From: an uncultured Clostridia bacterium | GTDB lineage: Bacteria > Bacillota > Clostridia > Christensenellales > UBA1242 | Length of the DNA stretch: 5,728 nucleotides | Reading direction: 5' to 3' | NCBI GenBank assembly: GCA_934776915.1 | Contig: CAKVNA010000059.1 | Location: forward strand, 1 to 5,728 | Shown here: in pieces, positions 1 through 3,252 of the stretch | How the letters are laid out: each line of letters begins with the position of its first letter | How positions within the stretch are numbered: position 1 is the stretch's first letter | Translations under genes and position numbers: made by a program | The notes under the pieces: model-generated | Told to the model about the DNA's origin: nothing | Seen by the model: only the letters and a program-made list of their open reading frames with translations | Databases searched by the model: none

Positions 1-17
1 GAATATATAAATTAAAA

Positions 18-23
18 AGTCAA
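18..23 (-). promoter_or_regulatory. Possible -35 element (TTGACT) of a promoter running off the left edge
   Basis: On the minus strand this reads TTGACT followed by TT, the same start as the three promoters upstream of and around the tRNA. With the 17-nt spacer those promoters share, the -10 box would begin just beyond base 1, so it cannot be checked. It lies directly downstream of the tRNA-Ser terminator, which is a sensible place for the promoter of a following minus-strand gene. The match is only a hexamer in AT-rich DNA, so it is tentative. Confidence 0.3.
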
Positions 24-37
24 GAAAATAACTTTAT

Positions 38-77
38 TTAATAAAATCACCCAACCAAACGAGAATGTTTGGCTGGG
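38..77 (-). terminator. Rho-independent terminator of the tRNA-Ser gene
   Basis: On the minus strand an 11-bp stem (arms 67-77 and 50-60, one G-U pair) closes a 6-nt loop. A T-rich stretch follows (positions 49-38, TGATTTTATTAA). The hairpin starts six bases after the encoded CCA of the tRNA. The T-tract is interrupted rather than pure, but stem length, GC-rich base and position all fit a terminator ending the tRNA transcript. Confidence 0.8.
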
Positions 78-83
78 ATAAGT

Positions 84-171
84 TGGCGGAGAGGACAAGA
101 TTCGAACTTGCGGTGGGTTGCCCCACACACGCTTTCCAAGCGTGCACTTTAGACCACTCGGACACCTCTCC
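84..171 (-). tRNA. tRNA-Ser, anticodon GGA, with encoded CCA
   Basis: Folded by eye on the minus strand this is a complete class II tRNA. The acceptor stem GGAGAGG (165-171) pairs with CCTCTCC (88-94). There is a discriminator G at 87 and an encoded CCA at 84-86. The anticodon stem CACGC/GCGTG encloses the loop TTGGAAA, with anticodon GGA at 135-137, reading Ser codons UCC and UCU. A long variable arm (GTGGG, GCAA loop, CCCAC) marks the serine class. The T arm carries the loop TTCGAAT. The gene has its own promoter (190-218) and terminator (38-77), so it is probably transcribed alone. A truncated duplicate of its 5' end lies at 347-367. Confidence 0.97.
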
Positions 172-245
172 ATAATATAGAACATAAATATATTACTACT
201 TTATCTTTTTAAAGTCAAACAACTTTTGAGTGGGATAAAGTGCAA
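151..245. repeat. Direct repeat, copy 1: tRNA-Ser 5' end plus promoter region
   Basis: This 95-bp segment aligns without gaps to 347-441, a constant offset of 196 bp. I count 82 identical positions of 95. The first 27 bases are identical and include the first 21 nt of the tRNA; the -35/-10 region and the far end (ATAAAGTGCAA) are also conserved. Differences cluster in the tRNA leader, the spacer and just upstream of the -35 box. This copy belongs to the intact tRNA gene. Confidence 0.9.
190..218 (-). promoter_or_regulatory. Promoter of tRNA-Ser (P1)
   Basis: On the minus strand, -35 TTGACT (213-218), a 17-nt spacer and -10 TAATAT (190-195). The -10 box ends 18 nt before the first base of the tRNA, giving an expected start near 183 and a short leader for RNase P to remove. 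Near-consensus boxes fit a strongly expressed stable RNA gene. The same arrangement is repeated at 386-414 and 546-574. Confidence 0.88.
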
Positions 246-346
246 CAAGGGCTCCCGAAATTTTTATAAATTTTGGGAACAAGGAAAAGTTTTGTCACTT
301 GGTGAGTCTTTGCGTAGCAAGTGAGCCTCAGGCAAAACTTTGACGC
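246..346. repeat. 101-bp hairpin-rich block between the two direct repeats
   Basis: This block lies exactly between the two 95-bp repeats and contains no ORF of note. It has two inverted repeats. Hairpin 1 has 11-bp arms at 253-263 and 268-278 (one G-U pair, 4-nt loop) and is flanked by a 7-bp direct repeat AACAAGG (244-250 and 278-284). Hairpin 2 is compound: a 9-bp outer stem (286-294 with 333-341) and a 7-bp inner stem (295-301 with 318-324), with an 8-nt bulge on one side. Neither has a clean T-tract beyond it on either strand, although the minus strand has TTTT within and just after hairpin 2. It could be a small non-autonomous repeat, a structured RNA under P2, or the remains of an excised insertion. 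I do not recognise the family. Confidence 0.6.
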
Positions 347-367
347 AGACCACTCGGACACCTCTCC
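347..367 (-). pseudogene. Truncated tRNA-Ser 5' fragment (21 nt)
   Basis: On the minus strand these 21 bases are identical to the first 21 nt of the intact tRNA-Ser at 151-171. They cover the 5' acceptor strand, the 5' side of the D stem and much of the D loop. Identity stops abruptly after GGTCT, and what follows is the hairpin block, not a tRNA. There is no anticodon arm, variable arm or 3' acceptor strand, so no tRNA can form. It retains a full promoter (386-414). Confidence 0.9.
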
Positions 368-385
368 ATAATATTGGATACAACT

Positions 386-414
386 ATATTACTACTTTAT
401 TCTTTCAAAGTCAA
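386..414 (-). promoter_or_regulatory. Duplicated promoter (P2) in front of the tRNA fragment
   Basis: On the minus strand, -35 TTGACT (409-414), a 17-nt spacer and -10 TAATAT (386-391), identical boxes to P1. It should start transcription near 379, reading through the 21-nt tRNA fragment and the hairpin block toward the real tRNA promoter. Any RNA made would be either a non-coding leader or an extended precursor of tRNA-Ser. Confidence 0.8.
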
Positions 415-441
415 ATATTCTTTGAGTGGAATAAAGTGCAA

Positions 442-545
442 TATTTGGACAAAATTATTTATCTCTATTTATTCAAATAAGAGGGTTTATGGATTTTGTT
501 CCATTAGACTTTTTGTGTCAATAGATAATAATTTTGAACATTTTT
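442..545. other. AT-rich stretch without a recognised gene
   Basis: This stretch lies downstream of P3 on the minus strand. The longest plus-strand reading frame across it begins in the tRNA leader, lacks a Shine-Dalgarno and crosses promoter elements, so I do not call it. A weak hairpin (CTC+TATTT arms at 463-470 and 475-483, 4-nt loop) has only a mixed A/T tail on the minus strand; it might end transcripts from P3 or the phosphatase operon, with low confidence. Confidence 0.4.
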
Positions 546-574
546 ATTATACAGTTTTATTCTTTTGAAGTCAA
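546..574 (-). promoter_or_regulatory. Third related promoter (P3) over the 3' end of the phosphatase gene
   Basis: On the minus strand, -35 TTGACT (569-574), a 17-nt spacer and a perfect -10 TATAAT (546-551). The surrounding sequence (about 525-588) resembles the P1 region at roughly two thirds of positions, including AAAGTTG before the -35 box and ATGTTC after the -10 box, so it looks like a diverged copy rather than a chance match. The -35 box and most of the spacer lie inside the last codons of the phosphatase gene. No recognisable RNA or protein gene follows before P2. Confidence 0.7.
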
Positions 575-1093
575 GCAACTTTTTTTGTCTATGTAAAACT
601 TAACACACGCACCAGTGTTGCATTGTAGCCATTTTATTTTGTTGTCTTTTGGAATACCGTTTATCATGGCAGAAATTGCATAAAGATTTGAACTATGTGC
701 CATAACTACAAAAGTTTCGGCGTCCTTATTGTGGCGAATGGCGTCTTTAATTCCCCTTATTGTTCGCTCGACAAATTGCTTGCATGTTTCGTATTCCTCG
801 CTTTCGTCAGCCATGTCAAAATATTTTTTCTGATAATCTTCTTGCAACTTTTCGTTATCCGTCACCAAAATTTCCCGCTCACGCAAGTCCTTTGAAATAT
901 ACATTGGAATATTCCATTTTTTATTCAAAATTTTAGCCCCTTCAAGAGCCCTAGTTTTGGGCGATGAAAGAATAAAATCTACTTTTTCGTCTTGCAAATA
1001 TTTTCTTATGCTTGCAATTTGAAATTTGCCCAAAAGGGTCAATTTTTCGGTCTTTGGATTATAATCTCCATGCCTTACAAAAATCAGTTTCAT
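557..1093 (-). CDS. Histidine phosphatase superfamily protein (phosphoglycerate mutase-like)
   Basis: A 178-aa cytoplasmic protein. The N-terminus MKLIFVRHGD carries the RHG signature, with His8 the expected phospho-acceptor. LTLLGKFQ (18-25) matches the LTxxGxxQ helix, SSPKTRAL (43-50) supplies a phosphate-pocket Arg (R48), and MAHSS (131-135) supplies the second catalytic His (H133). An acidic donor probably lies in REREIL (71-76). The family removes phosphate from small metabolites or phosphoproteins; the substrate cannot be read from sequence. I start at the ATG at 1093 because AAGGAG lies 5 nt upstream and RHG then falls at the usual position. A GTG at 1114 is in frame but sits in a hairpin loop. 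It is the second gene of an operon with the YhhN gene, with a 33-nt gap. Its last ten codons lie in promoter-like DNA (P3), so the C-terminal tail may be recently acquired. Confidence 0.9.
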   Translation of the reverse strand: MKLIFVRHGDYNPKTEKLTLLGKFQIASIRKYLQDEKVDFILSSPKTRALEGAKILNKKWNIPMYISKDLREREILVTDNEKLQEDYQKKYFDMADESEEYETCKQFVERTIRGIKDAIRHNKDAETFVVMAHSSNLYAISAMINGIPKDNKIKWLQCNTGACVKFYIDKKSCLTSKE

Positions 1094-1098
1094 ATTTT

Positions 1099-1104
1099 CT
1101 CCTT
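1099..1104 (-). promoter_or_regulatory. Ribosome binding site AAGGAG of the phosphatase gene
   Basis: AAGGAG on the minus strand, 5 nt before the ATG at 1093. It decides this start over the in-frame GTG at 1114. It abuts the base of the intercistronic hairpin at 1105-1121. Confidence 0.85.
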
Positions 1105-1121
1105 CCCGCTCCACAAGCGGG
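1105..1121 (-). promoter_or_regulatory. Intercistronic GC-rich hairpin before the phosphatase RBS
   Basis: A 6-bp GC-rich stem, CCCGCT with AGCGGG, closes a 5-nt loop. It stands out in otherwise AT-rich DNA and fills the space between the TGATGA end of the YhhN gene and the AAGGAG of the phosphatase gene. No T-tract follows on the minus strand, so it is not a standard terminator. Possible roles are protection of the downstream mRNA or tuning of translation of the second gene; both are inferences. Confidence 0.5.
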
Positions 1122-1126
1122 TTTCA

Positions 1127-1849
1127 TCAAATAAAATATATTGCCATTGCGATTAGAATTTGGGCAAGGTAATATAAGGTGTGGTTGATGATTATCAGTG
1201 ACTTTTGGCTCTGTTTTCCGCCAAAATACTGAAGCGACAACACGAGGTCACTTGCCAAAAACAGCACAAATCCAACTGCCAGAATAAACATTGCTTGAGA
1301 TAGGGTGACTATTGTGAGATAGATTGAAAATATGGTTGTGAAAAGCAAAACACCTGCATAAATTGTTGAAAGAACAGCATGCTTCCCATAGTTTAAGCCC
1401 ATAAAGCGACTGGTTACAACCCACAACACCACCGCAAGAATTGCAGAAGTAGCAAGAATTATGATGACTGGAACAAGCAATGAATTTGCGTTGTGGTCAA
1501 TAAAGATAAGTGCCATTGCTCCGTTAAAAAACAAGTGTCCAACAAGAAAAGAAATCATGCCGCAAGTTAGATATTTGTCCTCATGAAATGGGTAAACAAC
1601 TTTAAGGTCAAGCAGAATATCTCCAATTAAGCCGCACACAAGCCCGCAAGTTATAAGGGTCATGGCGTATTGAGAATATGAATTTTGCCCGACTTTTGCC
1701 GCAGACAAAAACACCGCCAGTGCAATAAAGCCGAATGAAGCAAGTGCCTTTGTTGCCACGCCTTCAACACCACCCTTTTTAACTCGCACGAAAATGAATA
1801 ACGCAACAAGAGCAAAGCATACAGCCACTCCAAAAATAAGTGTAAACAT
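1127..1849 (-). CDS. YhhN/TMEM86 family membrane protein (lysoplasmalogenase family)
   Basis: A 240-aa, very hydrophobic protein with about eight membrane helices and no separate soluble domain, the usual size for YhhN proteins. Family signatures are present: a GD pair in GLIGDILLDLK (73-83, D77), FLVGHLFF (101-108, H105), LASDLVLSL (198-206, D201) and a C-terminal NHTLYYLAQ (222-230). Characterised members hydrolyse the vinyl-ether bond of lysoplasmalogen, giving a fatty aldehyde and a glycerophospho-base; conserved Asp and His residues in the membrane are thought to be catalytic. Many bacterial members are untested, so activity here is inferred from family. The start ATG is preceded by GGAGGGG, and a promoter lies at 1896-1923. 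The gene ends in two consecutive TGA codons, followed 33 nt later by the phosphatase gene, forming an operon. Confidence 0.85.
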   Translation of the reverse strand: MFTLIFGVAVCFALVALFIFVRVKKGGVEGVATKALASFGFIALAVFLSAAKVGQNSYSQYAMTLITCGLVCGLIGDILLDLKVVYPFHEDKYLTCGMISFLVGHLFFNGAMALIFIDHNANSLLVPVIIILATSAILAVVLWVVTSRFMGLNYGKHAVLSTIYAGVLLFTTIFSIYLTIVTLSQAMFILAVGFVLFLASDLVLSLQYFGGKQSQKSLIIINHTLYYLAQILIAMAIYFI

Positions 1850-1895
1850 ATTTCCCCTCCAATCATATTTTACTTTGTGTCTAAGCCTACATAAT

Positions 1896-1923
1896 ATTAT
1901 AAAGATTATTTACGAAAGTTCAA
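1896..1923 (-). promoter_or_regulatory. Promoter of the YhhN-phosphatase operon
   Basis: On the minus strand, -35 TTGAAC (1918-1923), a 16-nt spacer and a perfect -10 TATAAT (1896-1901). The predicted start near 1889 leaves a leader of about 40 nt ending in GGAGGGG before the ATG at 1849. No riboswitch fits in so short a leader. Confidence 0.65.
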
Positions 1924-1981
1924 AATGTTATTAAGTGATTTCTAAAAAAAATTCAATCTTCCTCATAACTTTTTTAAAAAC

Positions 1982-1990
1982 TTATCCACA
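1982..1990 (+). promoter_or_regulatory. Perfect DnaA box TTATCCACA
   Basis: TTATCCACA is the consensus nonamer for the replication initiator DnaA. It is a single copy: I find no second close match in the intergenic region, so this is not an origin. It may be a chance occurrence, a titration site, or a DnaA-responsive control element placed between two divergent promoters. Confidence 0.4.
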
Positions 1991-2146
1991 TTCGATTTCA
2001 ACGAAATTTATTTAGATGTGTAAGGGGTCAATAACTTAAGTCAGAAGAAAAACTATAAAAAACACAGTTTAATAAACACATGTAATTAAAAACATAGATA
2101 AAATTACAGAAATACATAATTAAAAGGGCAAATAAAAAAGTGATAT

Positions 2147-2174
2147 TTGCAAACCAAAGGAAATATTTTATATT
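2147..2174 (+). promoter_or_regulatory. Candidate promoter of ddh
   Basis: TTGCAA (2147-2152), a 16-nt spacer and TATATT (2169-2174) on the plus strand, with an expected start near 2182 and a leader of about 45 nt. The -35 box is weak (4 of 6) and the region is AT-rich, so other placements are possible. The -35 box overlaps the right arm of an inverted repeat GCAAAT (2128-2133) / ATTTGC (2145-2150), which could be an operator. Confidence 0.35.
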
Positions 2175-2216
2175 TGCTAAACTACGCAATATAAGCGGGA
2201 AAATAAAAATATAAAT

Positions 2217-2229
2217 GAGGTGAAAATTG
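2217..2229 (+). promoter_or_regulatory. Ribosome binding site and TTG start of ddh
   Basis: GAGG at 2217-2220 lies 6 nt before TTG at 2227. The TTG opens the sequence MIKVGIVGYGNLG, which begins exactly where the Rossmann fold of this family begins. The nearby ATG at 2215 hits a stop two codons later, and the GTG at 2220 is out of frame, so TTG is the credible start. Confidence 0.85.
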
Positions 2230-3210
2230 ATAAAAGTTGGCATTGTTGGATATGGAAATTTGGGCAAAGCGGTCGAACGAGAAATTGCAATAAGCAAAGA
2301 CTTGCAACTTGTTAAAATTTTTTCAAGAAGAAATATTAAATCACTTCAAAGCCCCTTTGGAAGTGAGTTTGAAAATGTGGATAAACTTGAAAAATACTCA
2401 AACAAAATTGACTCATTAGTTTTGTGTGGCGGAAGTTATAGCGATATTGAAAAAATAGGTTTAAGGGCAATTAAAAACTTCTGCACTGTTGACGCATTTG
2501 ACACGCATAGCAAACTTCACGAGTATAAAGAAAAATTGGGCATAGTCGCAAAAGAAAAAGGCAAAGTTGCACTGACCGCCTTTGGTTGGGACCCCGGAGT
2601 TTTAAGCCTAATTCGCACTGTTTTTGCGGGAATTGCGGGCGAAAACAATGTTTCAACATTTTGGGGCGAGGGTGTAAGTCAAGGACATAGTGACGCATTA
2701 AGACGACTTGACGGGGTTGAAAATGCCATACAATTTACAGTTCCAAACAAGAATGAAATTAAAAATGTGCTCACTCAGCCAAATTTTACGCCAATTAACA
2801 AAAACATGCACCGCAGAGTATGTTATGTTGCGTTAAAAAAATCTGAGGAAAATAAAGCCATTTTATTAAAAAAACGATGTGAAATTAGAAAACAAATTCG
2901 AGAAATGCCAAATTATTTTGCTGGGCAGAAAACCACAATACATTTTGTAGATAACGAGAAAGTTAAAGAATTGCAAAAGGATATGAGGCACAAAGGACTT
3001 GTTATGTCACACTTTATGCTGCCAAATTGCTACAGTAGTTTGATGAAGTTTGAAATTGAGATGCAAAACAATCCCGCTTTGACAGCTAGAATAATGATTG
3101 TTGCTTTGAAAATTGCAATGAAATTTTATGAAGAAGAAAAATTTGGAGGATACTCCATATTGGATATTCCCCCAAAATATTTCTTAAATAAAGACGACAA
3201 ACTCTTGTAA
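2227..3210 (+). CDS. ddh: meso-Diaminopimelate dehydrogenase
   Basis: A 327-aa cytoplasmic enzyme, close to the roughly 320 aa of the Corynebacterium glutamicum protein. It reductively aminates tetrahydrodipicolinate with ammonia and NADPH to meso-diaminopimelate (EC 1.4.1.16) in one step, bypassing the succinylase/acetylase routes to peptidoglycan and lysine. An N-terminal Rossmann fold shows GYGNLG (8-13), and FSRR (32-35) fits NADPH 2'-phosphate recognition. Family blocks follow in order: TVDAFDTH (87-94), GWDPG (120-124), TFWGEGVSQGHSDALRR (144-160), MPNYFAG (227-233) and NNPALTARI (281-289). The region 251-268 differs more from the C. glutamicum protein, where that protein has a Gly/His-rich stretch. 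It starts at TTG with a clear GAGG. It stands alone, divergent from the YhhN operon and convergent with the ATPase gene. Confidence 0.96.
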   Translation: MIKVGIVGYGNLGKAVEREIAISKDLQLVKIFSRRNIKSLQSPFGSEFENVDKLEKYSNKIDSLVLCGGSYSDIEKIGLRAIKNFCTVDAFDTHSKLHEYKEKLGIVAKEKGKVALTAFGWDPGVLSLIRTVFAGIAGENNVSTFWGEGVSQGHSDALRRLDGVENAIQFTVPNKNEIKNVLTQPNFTPINKNMHRRVCYVALKKSEENKAILLKKRCEIRKQIREMPNYFAGQKTTIHFVDNEKVKELQKDMRHKGLVMSHFMLPNCYSSLMKFEIEMQNNPALTARIMIVALKIAMKFYEEEKFGGYSILDIPPKYFLNKDDKLL

Positions 3211-3216
3211 GTTATA

Positions 3217-3243
3217 TTTGCTATATTATGCACTATATGCAAA
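3217..3243. other. Imperfect palindrome between the convergent ddh and ATPase genes
   Basis: Arms TTTGC+TATA (3217-3225) and TATA+T+GCAAA (3234-3243) can pair with one bulged base around an 8-nt loop. It lies in the 42-bp gap between the two stop codons, where a shared terminator would be expected. No T-tract follows on either strand and the stem is AT-rich, so it would be a weak terminator at best. Confidence 0.25.
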
Positions 3244-3252
3244 ATGCAGCGA

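Larger units (their letters stand above)
347..441. repeat. Direct repeat, copy 2: truncated tRNA-Ser plus promoter region
   Basis: Second copy of the 95-bp segment at 151-245, in the same orientation. The promoter boxes are fully conserved while the spacer and upstream bases differ, suggesting the duplication is not brand new. Similarity ends at 441; the sequence after it (442 onward) does not resemble the hairpin block that follows copy 1. Confidence 0.9.
1850..2226. other. Divergent AT-rich intergenic region between the YhhN operon and ddh
   Basis: A 377-bp gene-free stretch between two divergent transcription units. It holds the operon promoter on the left, a DnaA box (1982-1990), loose inverted repeats around it (CACAT at 1987-1991 with ATGTG at 2015-2019; TTTC/GAAA around 1997-2006), and a candidate ddh promoter on the right. 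Positions 2031-2226 are nearly pure A/T-rich sequence on the plus strand. I see no T-box, lysine riboswitch or tRNA in it; a minus-strand reading frame across 2028-2297 lacks codon character and overlaps the start of ddh. Confidence 0.6.

Noticed and set aside
374..568. Plus-strand 64-codon reading frame.
   Set aside because: It has no Shine-Dalgarno, starts in the tRNA leader repeat and runs through promoter boxes of the opposite strand.
1094..1114. Longer phosphatase start at GTG 1114, adding seven residues.
   Set aside because: The GTG lies in the loop of the intercistronic hairpin, has no upstream Shine-Dalgarno, and would place the RHG motif later than usual; the ATG at 1093 is well supported.
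1091..1129. YhhN and phosphatase genes are in the same frame, so read-through would give a fused membrane-phosphatase protein.
   Set aside because: The YhhN gene ends in two consecutive TGA codons, all Trp codons checked are TGG, and the phosphatase has its own AAGGAG and ATG.
1850..2226. Lysine riboswitch or T-box upstream of ddh.
   Set aside because: I see none of the conserved T-box bulge or lysine-riboswitch core sequences, and no terminator/antiterminator pair before the TTG start.
1850..2226. Replication origin suggested by the perfect DnaA box and AT-rich DNA.
   Set aside because: Only one DnaA box is present and there is no dnaA, dnaN or repeated nonamer cluster.
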